Shown here in pieces: positions 1-13,000 of a stretch of 64,000 nucleotides of DNA; position 1 is the stretch's first letter; every line of letters begins with the position of its first letter. Source of the DNA: Paraspadella gotoi. Lineage: Eukaryota > Chaetognatha. The position numbers and the translations under genes were made by a program. The DNA lies in contig CM119267.1 of the NCBI GenBank assembly GCA_051294375.1, positions 25,807,293-25,871,292 of the forward strand, read 5' to 3'. Below the pieces are notes generated by a model that ran no database searches, was not told the origin of the DNA, and worked only from the letters and a program-made list of their open reading frames with translations.

Positions 1-325
1 GCTTTTCTCCATTACCGACGCCGGCGTCTTGGTCGTCGTAGAAAATCAGCGAGGGAGAAGGTTTTGCGGAAAGGTGGGTCGGTGTAGCCTGTAATGAAGA
101 AGTGGCTTATCGGGAGAGTCGGTCTGAGAGGCTTGCGAGAAAGGTCGGTCAGAGGGGAAACTTTGGAAGGTGGGTCTGAGTTCACCAAAAGGAAGATGGA
201 GTGGCTTGTCGGGAAGGTTGGTCGAAGTGTTGCCGGAACGTTGGGTGAAAGGGGAAGGTGGGTCGGAGTCGCTTGTTTTTGCTAACAAAAGAGGCAAAGT
301 TAAACCAAGTAATTCCTCGTGTTAG
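1..325. repeat. Degenerate GGTCGG-rich tract, probable intron
   Basis: The stretch repeats imperfect units around AAGGTGGGTCGG, GGTCGGTC and GTGGCTT(A/G)TCGGGA. Positions 1-60 could be the end of an exon, because GAGAAG|GTTTTG at 60/61 resembles a splice donor, but I could not decide its frame. A good acceptor, GTTAG|GGC, closes the stretch at 325. I see no gene in it. Confidence 0.35.
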
Positions 326-1210
326 GGCGCCTTAGTCCGACGCTTCCTCGACAACGGACTCTCACTCGACGCCGGCGACGTTGAAGTCGAACTCAACGAG
401 GCCGTGGCGCCGCTAAAGATAAAAAAGGCGCCGAATTTCGACGCGGCGTCGGCGCCGAAACGTCGGAGACTCGAATCGAAAGCGCCGGTCGTCGATGTCA
501 AACCGGAAGTAGAGGAACTCGTCATCGACGACGACGAAAACGAGGACGCGACGGAGAGTTTCGGTGGCGGCGCCAGCGCTGGCGGCGCCGGCGGCGGCGG
601 CGACTATTTATGGATGAACGACGGCTACAGTGGGCAACTTTTCAACAGTCAACTTGACGAAAACTCCTTCCCCGCCGAAAACGTCTTCGATCGACTTGAC
701 TCGCTCGACTCTTCCGCCCCCGATGTGGAGGGCATGACGAGCGATTCTCGGAGGAGACTCAAGGAACGCGCGGTCCGCGACATTCGCCATCCCGCCGCAG
801 CCTTTCGTCGAGGAACCACTGAATCCAAACTCCTCGCCTCCATTCTCTACGACTTCGGCAAGGAGACGACGCTCGCCAATCCTCATCCACTCGAGTCGGC
901 CGAGGCAAAGAGGTCGGATAATTAGATTTCATTCTCCTCATCATCAATTAAAATTTGAGAGAGAGACTGAGAATGAGAATGAATGAAGCCTTCTTTCGCT
1001 TACAGATATTTTGCTGAGAGACTCGACAATTACGTCCGTTCCTTTCCCCAATTCGCGACTCTAACGACGACGCCCGACATGACCGCTCTCTTCGCCCGCG
1101 ACGGAGCCTTGCAACAGTACACGCCTCTCAGCTTCATGAAAATGAACGCGAGAAACGGTTACAAGCGAGTTTTCAGGACGAGGAGGAAGGCAGTTGACCC
1201 TCATTCCTGA
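326..1210 (+). CDS. 3' end of an unrecognised gene (two exons)
   Basis: Exons are 326-912 and 1006-1210. The phase-2 join AG|A removes the TAG that would otherwise end the first frame, and leaves 263 codons to the stop at 1208-1210. The protein has a basic patch (KRRR) after a short N-terminal part, an acidic DDDENED stretch, a Gly/Ala run, and then a conserved-looking C-terminal part with FPQF, DMTALF and NGYKRVF. A nuclear-receptor-like layout (receptor-like RRFLDNGLSLDAGDV early, ligand-domain-like segment late) crossed my mind, but the signature residues are not strong enough to name it. The donor GTCGGA is weak. The 5' part lies outside the window or is not resolved. Confidence 0.5.
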
Positions 1211-1453
1211 AATAACGCCACTCGTTTTATTTTCACGATCAATTTTTGTTGATTTTTGATTTGATAAGATTTATGTAATATGTTAAGAGCCGATTAATTT
1301 AAATTATTCTAATTAACTATTTATGTTTGAGCGTCGAATGAATTTATTTTTTGTACGTTGATTCTTGTTGATTAGTAGCCTGAAATTTCCTTAGTTTATG
1401 TGAAATATGAGAGTCTGAGTCTTGAAACTTTTTTCCTCAACTTTTATTTGACT

Positions 1454-2802
1454 ATGGGGACGACGACGACGACGACGACAAGGTCTAAGACGACCCGTCC
1501 GCGCCTTTCCCCCTCCTCCTCCACTTCTTCTTCTTCCTGCTCCTCCGCCTCATCCTCCAAAAAGCCCCTTCCTCCTTTTCCCGTCGTCCGCGATTGGGTC
1601 TGCGTCGTAGTTGTCGACGCCAATCAAGACAACGTCCTCCTCAGGGACATTGATGACAAAGGGCTGTGGATCCCGCACGGTCCGGCTCGTGACAAGGTGA
1701 GGTGGTTGGACAAAATGATGACAGTTGGTCCTTTAAGTGTTTATTCCAAACCCGTTTGATGAATCAAAAGAGCTAGTGTCGCAGTCAAAATTTGCGCTGC
1801 GATTTAAAAGCTTGGAGTATGTACTATGTAAAAACCACGCGCCTCTTTTCTATAAAAAATGTTAACAGGAATGGTTCCTCGACGCTGCGTGCCGCGTGGC
1901 GCGAGAAACGACGGGTCACAACGTAAATGTCTCTGGTCTCCTTAGCGTTAGACGCATCCATCTTCCTCTCGGCGCCTCGCTCCTCGCCGAACCGGAGCTC
2001 GTGGCAAGGTGTAAAAAAAGGAAGATCATTTAGGGAAAAAAGGTTTAAAAGATTAAGTATGGTCTCGACTAAAGGTTTAAAAGAAGAAACGGGGTGAAAG
2101 GGGAGATCGTACGAGAAGGCCTTCAAAAGAGGCGGGAGTTCAAGAGAAGATTCTCTTTTTCTTTCAGACGCTCGCCCGACCCGATGTCGTCTCTGGTTCA
2201 AGAGGGCGCCGTAGACGTAGACGCCGATGAAGACGATACGGACGGCGTCGTCAAGCGCGCCGCCTTGGTGGTTACATACCTGGCGCGTTTGGCACCGTCA
2301 GCCCCGCGCTGCAGAGCCGCACCCCTCACCTGCTTTCCTTCGCGGCGAGAGGGTGAGGCGGAAGAGGAGGAGGAGGAGGATGAGAAAGGAAAGGAGATCG
2401 AAGCGGCGGCGAATAGCGAAGAAGAAAAACGGAAAGAATCCTCGGCCCATTCAGACCCAGCGCCCGCCCCGCCAGACCCCGTGCCTGCCCTTCCAGATCC
2501 TGCCCCTGCATGCTCCATCCGCAACTCCGCCACTCATCCCTGGATTTGGCTTAAGATCGCCGCCCTTCCCTCCGCCGTGGCCTCGGGCATATTGCGTTCG
2601 CGAGACTTGCCGCAGTGGCTCGATTCTCTCAAGGCGACTCCATTGCTTCCGCCGCAACTGCAACTTCTCCCTTCTCCAAATTTGTTGCAAGACGTGACCC
2701 CGTGGCGGCCCGTCGTTCCCGGGTCCGGCGCGGCGGCGGCGCTGGTGTCGGCCTTGGCGGGAAATCATGCGGCGCCTCCCGCCCTTGATGCGTTGTTACA
2801 AG
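1454..2802 (+). CDS. Exons 1-3: Nudix-like domain and acidic/Pro-rich tail
   Basis: After a Thr/Ser-rich leader, residues about 40-127 read as a Nudix fold: [20 protein letters not shown], then KGLWIPHG, then the box [22 protein letters not shown], which is split by the first intron. Against G-x5-E-x7-REUxEExGU it keeps the first G, E, R, one E and the last G. The RE glutamate is Val and the second E of EE is Thr, so two usual metal ligands are missing. Exon 3 (residues 128-339) has a Glu-run, PAP/PDP repeats and a segment ending [11 protein letters not shown], which looks like the end of some Nudix domains. The exon 3 donor is AAG|GTGAGA. Confidence 0.7.
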
Positions 2803-5800
2803 GTGAGAACGGCAATGCATATATATACCTAACAAGATGCCTCTCCGTATATTTTGTCTAGCGATTCTTTTTCTCGTTTCTACATAATCTCGCGAAATGT
2901 GTTTGTAGAGTTCTCAAATGTGAACATGACTAATAAAGCGACGAGTATCGTGTTGCAGTTAAAGCGCTTGTAATTACATTATTAATTAACCAAATGTAGA
3001 AGCAATCGAGATAAGAACGGTATTGAACGGCATTGAACGCTGGACTAAAAAAAGATCATATAAACGAATTAATAAAAATCTTAATACAAAATTAAATCAA
3101 TTAAAGAAACATTAAAACAAACCTGCTCGTAAAGCTTGAGAACTACTAACATAATTCTTAATTTCTCTCACAAAGGTAAGTTTCTTCACTCGGATATATA
3201 ACAAACGTTTTAGGCAAAAAGAGCAACGATTTTTGGGAAACGTAAAACACGGAAATATTTAAGTGTTACTTGTCGGGCATTCACTCATATCATGTCAGAA
3301 CATCGAATTATGATAAATTATGCAAAAAAAATGTCTGTTTGTTTGTCTGTCAGTCTGTCTGTCTGTCTGTCTGTCCGTCCCACCTTAGCAAAAAACTCCA
3401 ATTACTGGCGATTGGATGGATGGATTGGAATGAAATTTTGTGTGTGGGTAGGGAAGTGTGGGATATGAAGTTTCGATGGAATCGGGCGAGTGGAAATGAG
3501 TTTAAATGGAAAAAACGAAAAAATACATTTCACTATTTGAACGTGGGTAGGAAAGTGTGTGATTAAGCTGGAAATAAAGTTTCGATGGAATCATCCGAGT
3601 GGAAATGAGTTTAAATGGAAAAAACAAAGAACCTGTTTAACTAATTTATTATGCTTTTTTTTTTTTATATTAGATGTAAATGCAAGATGTATTAATTAAT
3701 CAAATAATTAATTAGTTAATTAATCAATTAGTCAATTAATAATTATTTAATCAGTGAATTAATAAATCAATTAATTATTTAATCAATTTATTTATCTATT
3801 AATTAATTATTCAATCAATCAATTTATTTATCAATTAATTATATAATCTGTCAAACAATCAAGCCAATCGTTATCGACATTATTATCGTCGTCGCCATCA
3901 TCGTCGTCGTTGCTTTTGTCGTGGTCAGTGACAAAAAGACCGAAAAACAAACATTTCGGACCAAATTAATTAATTAATTGCCTCATTAATTAATTAACTT
4001 AATTTAGATTAATTAATTAATTACCGCTAATGATCGTGGGCAGATCCGACATTGTTTGCTCAAACTTATTTTATTACGCTTTTCTCTTCTCTTCATTCTC
4101 TCTCTTTTTCTATTGCTTTTTATTTATTTATTTTTTTATAGTTATATATTTATTTATTTATATATAAGCCAAGTTTGTAAAATTAAATTTATCAAATTTG
4201 ACTTTTTGAGTATCAAAATTTATTATGGGTCCAGATTTTTTCTATGCGATTGCGACGATCCTTTTTTTTTAGGCGCCAAAATCTCGTCGACGGATCAGGA
4301 GCTTCTCTATGAAGAGTTCCTCGGACGGACTTTTCCTTGCACATCCGGACTCGGAGTCGAAGGCCTCGTCAACATTCTTGAACAGAAAGGACTAGTCGTC
4401 GCCGATAAGGTTTCCCATTTTTTAAGTAAAATTAAGGGAAAAAATAATTTGACCTGACCAGAATATTTTGGTCGGTAACTTTTTTATCTCCGTTTTTCAA
4501 CAATGAAGCCACTTACCCTTGGCCTTAACCTTGATAGCCTCAACCATTTGACCTTACGATACGAAAAAAAAATATATGGGTTTATTCCGGCGGGTTTCGG
4601 TTGGTTTATATACCAATTTCATAAAATTTAGTTCCTTGTATTTTGATGCTAGTGCGGAGTACAATATAGTATTCCCCGATCTAATACTTGAGTCAGTGGT
4701 ACTTTTATACAATTGAAACATTCTTTAAAATTTTATACCACTTCATTGAAAGGAAAGCTAGATACTCTGGGAGAGAATAAACTCGACTGTGAGAGAGGTC
4801 CTAAATCACCATAGCCTGTCCAATGTCATGGCAAGATAGTGTTGGACTCAAATTTAATGGATAATTTTATGTTGGTTGTACCAATTTCATACAATTAAAC
4901 CGAAAAATCCTGGGATTTAAAAATGGTTTCGTTCGAATCGAAAGGTGGCGCTATTCCGGGCCTTCGACTCCAATAACGACGCCGCTCTTGGCTTCTATCA
5001 GTATTTGCTCGGCGTTGCCGCGATGGACCCTTCAACGCCGCATGGGCAACTCGCCGGTGAGAAAACTCTCTTTCCTTCTCGTGAGGAGTTTTATTTGAAT
5101 TTATTGTGTGTACGGATACTGTTTATTAAGAATAACTCTCACGTACTCAAGTAAATTCGTAAATCTAAATTCGTTTCTGCAATAGTAAGCAAAAAAGAAA
5201 TCAGAAGTCAACAAACTAATCTTCTCGTCATTAATTCCGAGGCGAGACGCGATGTCGCTTTATCTTCCGCTATTACGACACGGACGGCGACGCCTTCTGG
5301 ACTCAGGAAGAGTTTCGCCGATTCGTGTCCGACGTGAGGAGATCGAAACATCAGGAGGTCACGGAGGAAATCCTCGATAAGGAGGTGGAGGTTGCCTTCA
5401 AGGTGCGTCAATCTCTATTCATTTATTCAATGTCTTGTGGTTGTATATTCACATCACCTCACGTCCACGATCGTTCCGCCAATACCATTGGCTCAGAGGG
5501 GGAACACACCATCCCAGGCGTCGTGTTCCATCCACAGTCCTAATGACTTCCCTCTGCGTTGGCAAAGCGAGACCGTCCTAGGGTAACCGCGCCAGTGACT
5601 GGATGCGTCACTGAGGGTCGGAAGCTCCCAAAGCCAACAGTGAGATGCCCTATCCCAATGGTCATCACAGGCAACCCTGTTGTTGCCATTGTCTTTTCTT
5701 TTTATAGTTCAGACTAAGCTGACATTTTTTGATAATTAAAATTTGTATAAAATGATTTATAAATTAAATGGCTTCCTTTATAAGCAATTCGGCAAAGGAG

Positions 5801-8800
5801 ATACAAACGCAACGACCCCCAACGGAATCTCCTCCGCCGCGCCAGAGGCGGAGGCCTCCAAGTCGGCGGCGCCTAAGAGTCCCGTTATGCCGTTGAGTCC
5901 CAAGAGCCCGGAGAGCACTAGCAGCACCTGTACCAGCGAAGATGCCAACAGGTGCCGCTTTTAGAGCAGACAGCTTTTATCGCTCGTTTAATCTGTAGTC
6001 AATTATTTAATCTAATCATCAAGTCGCTCCCTATTTTTATCTCGTCAGATGCCTCTCCCTCCACGACTTCTTGACTACTGTTGGGCAACTCAAGTTCCGC
6101 GGGACGTCCGTCCTCTTCCGTCTTCCCAACTCGTGCACCGCTAATCTCAAGAACGCCGTCGCCGACGCCAAGAGGCGACGCCGGCGAATCCTTGCCAGGT
6201 TCATCATTTGGGAGGCACCTACTATCTAAGAAAAAAGTATATAACATTTCTAATAAAGGATATCTACTCGAAAACTTGTTTGATTTTAAAAAAATTAGAA
6301 TGTTTACGGGTTTACATTGAATTTCCTTTTCGTAGCTTCCTTTTATTTTTTTGTAAGTCAAATCGTTTAGAAGTTACAGGCCAAAACATATTGTTACTTC
6401 AAATGAAAAATAGCGAAAAAATCATATTTAGTTTTTCTCCATTTTTGGTATTTAGTTATTTATTTTTATTTCAAATAGAGTTAGTTAATTTTTTTTAATT
6501 TAACAATTCTAAAGGCCTTGCACCTCTTTTTGGTTAAAAAAAGTGCTATTTTACCTTTTAAAAAAGAGTGAAAGATATGCAACATCAACATCGGGGCATT
6601 AAAGATGTGGAAAAACATTTCACTGTCTTACCTCAATTTGCTGTATAAGAGCATGCCTAAATGAATATAGGCAGTAGTTAATATCGAGGAAGGGCATACC
6701 AAATATTTAGAATGTTTTACCCATGTTTTGTATACTTTTTATTGAATAAATGAATTATGTTATATACTTTTTTCCGAGATAGTAGTTTTTTTCTCGCCAG
6801 ACTTGCGAATGCCCGACTTGGGCGAGATGTTAATTCGTTTTTGCTTCTTTTGATCGTAGTCGTCGGCGTCGGCACGCTGTTTTAACATTGAAAATAGCTC
6901 AATTGTGTAACCATAGGAAGCTGAAAATTTAGATATGGCTTCTCATCATTGAGGTCTTTTAAATAGTTGTTTCATATTCCTACACTCATTTGTTTTATTT
7001 ACAAAACAATTTGTATATATATAGATGAGTTCAGCTCTACAGCGACTCTACAAGAATAATTAAAGTTATTATAAACTAGCAATTATGATAATTAAATTAA
7101 TTCATTAATTATTTAGTTATTAATTGAACCACAAAAAAATGATCATTTAACAATTTAAAATATTAATATTAAACCTTGAGAGCAATAGAACAAAAAATTA
7201 TCAAAGCTTAATCAGATTGAGGAATTTCATTTGAGATAATCCACAAATTAATCTGCCACAGTGGCTGTCTAGTAGAGTGATGTGAAAATGATAAAATTTT
7301 AGAAAATTGAAATTTAGCATATAAAACGTGAAAATAAAAACCATTAAAAATATTTTGGTAAATTTATTTTTTAATTTCATACATTAGTGGGCACTAGACC
7401 TTGCCATATATGAAAAGTTTTGAAATCAAAAAACGAGTATTGTGTAAAAGGTGCCCATACATCATATGAATTTTTTTGAACATTTTTTTTCAAAAAAAAA
7501 TTTACAGTAAATGCTGCCAACTTTGAAAAAAATGAAAAAAAATCGTAAAAAATGGACTTTTTGCTAAATATCTTTAAAAGCTTTATTGCTAGAGGGACGA
7601 AACCCAAACTATCTTGTAGAGTGGAAAAAATTGACTATGTTACATACCTCGCATTATAAATTAAGTTAGTTTTTTACTAAGGAAAATTTTTTTTAAAACC
7701 TATTCTTTTGGTCAATTTTTGATAAAATTTTTAAAAAATGATATTTTTAACAATGTTCGTGAAATATTTTGTAAAAAAAATTATGGCGAATTGAATAAAG
7801 AAATAATTGCCTTTGTTTTGCTGAAAGAATTTTAAAAAAGGATTATTGGTTAAAAAGTTATAATTTTTTTAAATTAAAAAAAATCATTTTTCTTAATAAT
7901 TATTTTTATTTAATAGGTTTGAACTAGGCTAAAGGGAAAAAGGGAATGCACTTTTTTCAGAGTAAATAAAAAAATAGTAAATTCTGATTTGACAATGGGT
8001 AACTTTAATATTTTTTTTTAATTTTTTTTCTATATAAAAGAAAAAGAAAAATTGACAAAAGCGATTAGATGATTAAAAATTGATAAAATGAGACAAAAAG
8101 AGTAAAATTAATGAAAGTTAAATAACTGAGAAAAGAGTTGCTTGCTGCTTGCCGGTCGAGAAAAAAAAGGTTTAGTGCCAAGAAAGAAAACTAGTTATTC
8201 TGTTTTTTTGTTATCTATTCATGATTTAAAGTTAATAATTAAGTCTATTGTAAATAGTCGATTTAGTTTTAAAATATAATTTTAATTCATCTTTGATTTT
8301 TATTAATTTCATATCTTTTATAGATGATGAATTTATCAACAAGTTGGATCTATTCTTAAATTTATCAAGCAAGCTTAATATATTTTTACAAGTCTTTTAT
8401 AACTTTTGATTAAGCAATATATTTAACACAAATTATAATTCAACTCAGTTCTGGAGAACTAGCTTGACAAAGGTAATTTATGAAAAAAATAGAATAACTA
8501 GTTTTTTTTCTTTGGCACTCTGATGATGACTTTTTTTTTCTCGATCGGTAAGCAGCAAGCAACTCTTCTCTCAGTTGCTTTTTTTGTCTCATTTTATCAA
8601 TTTTTAATTATTTAATCGCTTTTGTCAATTTTTCTTTTTCTTTTATATAGAAAAAAATTAAAAAAACTACCTTATTTAAAAGTCATAATTCCATTATAAA
8701 ATGTTAAAAATTTAAAAAAAACTTTAATGACCGGGTGAGACAAAATATTAAAGTTACCCATTGTCAAATCAGAATTTACTATTTTTTTATTTACTCTGAA

Positions 8801-10010
8801 AAAAGTGCATTCCCTTTTTCCCCTTAGCCTAGTTCAAACCTATTAAATAAAAATAATTATTAAGAAAAGTGATTTTTTTTAAATTTAAAAAAATTATAAC
8901 TTTTTAACCAATAATCCTTTTTTAAAAATTCTTTCAGCAAAACAAAGGCAATTATTTCTTTATTCAATTCGCCATAATTTTTTTTACAAAATATTTCACA
9001 AACATTGTTATAAATATCATTTTTTTAAAATTTTATCAAAAATTGACCAAAAGAATAGGTTTTAAAAAAAATTTTCCTTAGTAAAAAACTAACTTAATTT
9101 ATAATGCGAGGTATGTAACATAGTCAATTTTTTCCACTCTACAAGATAGTTTGGGTTTAGTCCCTCTCGCAATAAAGCTTTTAAAGATATTTAGCAAAAA
9201 GTCCATTTTTTACGATTTTTTTTTTCATTTTTTTCAAAGTTGGCAGTATTTACTGTAAATTTTTTTTTGAAAAAAAATGTTCAAAAAATTCATATGATGT
9301 ATGGGCACCTTTTACACAATACTCGTTTTTTGATTTCAAAACTTTTCATATATGGCAAGGTCTAGTGGGCACCAGTGAGCTACATTTATATATAGTAATA
9401 AGTATATAATGGCTAAAATTTCAAAATAAAAATTTTTAAATTTTAAGATCGGATTTGGATTCTTTGCAAAAAGTTAATATAAGAAAGTATAATTCTTTTT
9501 TAAAAATTATTTCATTAAGTTGGTCAAAAATCTAAAAAACTATGTTTAAGATATCAATTTTTAATTTCGAGCTTAAAAATATAGTTTTTTATAATTTTAA
9601 CCTACTTAATGACATAATTTTTTAAAAAGATTTATATTTTCTTATATCAACTTTTAACAAGGAATCTGAATCTGTTCTCAGAATTTAAAAAAAACATTTT
9701 GAAATTTTGACATTATATAATGGTAGTACTATATACAAAATAAGCTGACTGGGCTACTATGTTTATAAAAAAAGAAAAACAACTCTAGATTAGTATTCAC
9801 TAATATAACAGTTTTCAAGATATAACTGCTAATTTGATTCCAAACTTTCACTTCACCCTACTGTCTAGTTTCTCTCTATTTTTTTCTCTTTTTCTCTCTC
9901 TTTTAATTTTATGTCGCTCTTTCTCTCTCTCTTTTTTTCTATCGCAGCTTCTGATTTGTCTAAAAACGAGTTCGCTCTGCAGCGGCTGTCCACATTCTCT
10001 CTCTCTCTCT

Positions 10011-10048
<38 letters not shown>

Positions 10049-13000
10049 ATACACGCATTTGTTTGTTTTATTTACGATGAATGATTCATGGCGTCATTGA
10101 ATGATTATCATCGCATCAATGAATGACTATCATCGCATCAATGAATAATTATTATCGGATCAATGAATGACTATCATCGCATCAATGAATGACTATCATC
10201 GCATAAATGAATGATTATCATCGCATCAATATTTGGTTATCATTGCATCAATCCTTTGGTTATCATCGCATCAGTCTTTTAGTTATTATCGCATCAATAT
10301 TTGGTTATCGCATTTGGTTATCATCCAATCAATATTCAATTGCTTTTAAATCAATCAATCAATTACTATTACATCAATCAATCATTACTATTATATCAAT
10401 CTTTCATTATTACTTCAATAATTAATTATCGCATAAATATTTCTATCATGTAGTTCTTCCCCACCAACAAGTGAGCATCTGCTCTGCAAACGCGACATCT
10501 CCCGAGAGAAAAACGAAAGAGGATCTCCTACTCTTCCTCGCCTTCTCTTCCCCCTCCCTTCCGCTACCTCAGTGCGCAGCCACGAGACAGAATCACTTCT
10601 GTTCGCGCTTTTGCGCTCACAGTCTTCCGGCTTTTTCGAAAATATTCTTTGAATTTATTTTGTTTGAATTAATTCTGCAATCTTTTCGTTTTTTTTAGTT
10701 CCATTTAAGTAAGTAGACATAGGAGCTGACGTCGTTCTTAAAGATCGAAGAAGATTTTTTCAAAAGAGATTTTAGTTCAAATCTGACGACCAAACAATAT
10801 AAACACTCCTGAGAAAATTTCCGGTAAAAAATAGATGTAAAAACACTAGATTCCGATCCTGATGCATCTGAAGGGCTTGCATTTTTTTTCTCTTGTCAAA
10901 TAACTATCATCTTGATATCAAACTATCAGATTCAAATGGACTGGTCTGCTCAGGAAAATATTTTCAACACAATTTTTAAATATAAAATAAAGGGATTTCT
11001 CAACTTCAATACAATGTAAACGCATTTAACATATGTTGTGATTTAACAATAAATTTCGAATTCAGGAATCCAATCCAATATCTGAAGGGCTCTTTTCTTT
11101 ACATTTTATTTGGTTATTTTAATATGATACGATCATGGTAAAGTGAATTCGTCCATTTTGGTGAAATTTTTATTTAAAGTAAAAGTAAAACAGGAGCTAA
11201 CGATCGGAATTCTAAGAGTTTTCAACCGGGAGTCAGATTCGGGAAAAATCTTCTATGGCGAAAATCTTCTAAAGAAGGGGTGGATTTTTCGAAGATTTTG
11301 GTTAATATTTTCTATATTTAGGATTGGATATTTTTGAAACTTAACAATAGCAATATTGCCATCATTCTACATTGTCCGGTAAAAGAATATATTAAAAAAA
11401 CCTCTGGCTTTTTTCGTCAGCGCTTTGTCCTGGTAGACAGAGATTTTAACATGAAACCAAAAGTGGATTTTATTCTTGTATAGAATATCAGCAAAGAGCG
11501 ACGTGAGACAGTTTAAGGCAATACAGAAAATGCTCAGTATTTATACAGAGTAAACGGATCAACGATGTGGGCTCTCTTTCCCGATGGCATGAAGCCCATC
11601 TTCTCATTGGTTGATTCTTGGTGGTGATTCATCCAATCAGAGAGTCCTTGGTTGATTTCATCCGAGTCGCCGATCCGGTTTGGTTCTGATTCAATTCTGA
11701 TTTGATTCCAATATTTGCTCTTTGATTCCGATTCCATCTTTGATGCGTCCCCCCCTCCTCAGATGACGGCGTACGCGGTCAGTCGGTAGTCGGAGTGGAG
11801 ACTGGTACGGGCACAAAGATTCTGTTTTGGGCCTGTTCCCAGGTGATCGTTGGTGTGGTGGCTGGCCTAAGAGTCTCTCTGAGGGTGGTTGGCGGGCAGC
11901 AGCAGCAGCACGCCAGCGTTAGTCCCGCGATGATGATGGCGATGGCGAATGGGATGATGTTTGCCGCGTCGGTCAGCCAGTTCCACTTTGGTATTTCTCT
12001 GTATATTTTTCTCATGGTTGCTAGGAGCGTGCCTCTCGTGATCTCGCCGATATATTTCTTAAAGTTTTGTTGTCTGGCGTAGTTTTCGTGGTTTTTGAGG
12101 AACTCCTCTATTCGCATATAGAGCTCATCCTCGGTGGAGAGGAGATCTTTTGTTTCCGGGAGGTTGCCCTTAATTTTTCTGTAATCGTTCTGCCGTTCTC
12201 CTTCTGTTGTTTGATATCTTTTCTTTATGTAGTAGATTGGTGGAGGAGAACAGCTTGTCTTAGTAGATGGGGTGATGACGTGATGGTAGATCGAATGTCG
12301 AAATACGTTTTTTCCTCAGAAAGAAATGGGCAAGTCGTGGTATCAATCTTTAGTTTTTCTTACGTGTGCAAGCGTCTGGTCGCATCGAGCGGTCATCAGC
12401 AGTTCGCCTCGGATGACGGCGACTAAGCCTCACTTTATGAATGCTGTTGACGTTGGATTTTTGTGAGCGACTTCTGCTGCTTTTCTTGCTTCTTTGATGG
12501 TTCTCTCAGAATACAGATATTCTTCGACACGTGGCTGTTAAAAGTTTTCTCTTCACGGCCGCCATTTTATCGTCTTCGTGTGCTTGGCTGCGGGGGGAAG
12601 ATTTGATCCCGCCCCCTTGTTTGTCCTGTGCGCACCCTTAGGGGGGAGGATTTGATCCCGCCCCCTTGTTTGTCCTGTGCGCAACGTACGTGGCTGCGGG
12701 GGGAGGATTTTGATCCCGCCCCCTTGCTTGCCCGGTACGCTTCGGTTTTTCACTGAGGCGCATGTTATTCAACTCGTCTAACCTCATGTCTTTTCCTTCG
12801 CCTCCACCGCCAGCCATTCCGGGCTGTTCTGGTCAGACCGAGGCCGTGCCTTCTCAGATGGAGGCCATTCTTCTCCAAATTAGCAACGCTTTCTCTAGCA
12901 TTCTTCGCGAATTTAAGGAGTTTCACCGCTCGTCTTCTTCTGAGTTGGAGAGTCTTCGGCTGTTTGTTCTTTTCTTTTTAATTTTTTCGCCTTTTTTGGC

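Noticed and set aside
983-1210. Independent 75-codon gene starting at 983
   Set aside because: A consensus acceptor at 1005 joins it in phase to the exon ending at 912.
3340-3380. CRISPR-like repetition in GTCT run
   Set aside because: Simple tetranucleotide microsatellite in an animal genome; no spacers.
7377-7607. 76-codon minus ORF
   Set aside because: Lies in the arm of the foldback, AT-rich, no homology recognised.
9834-10100. Ser/Leu/Phe-rich and Arg/Glu-rich ORFs over CT/GA microsatellites (also 36360-37110, 52430-52920, 60930-61180)
   Set aside because: The residues are direct translations of dinucleotide repeats; no splice or start support.
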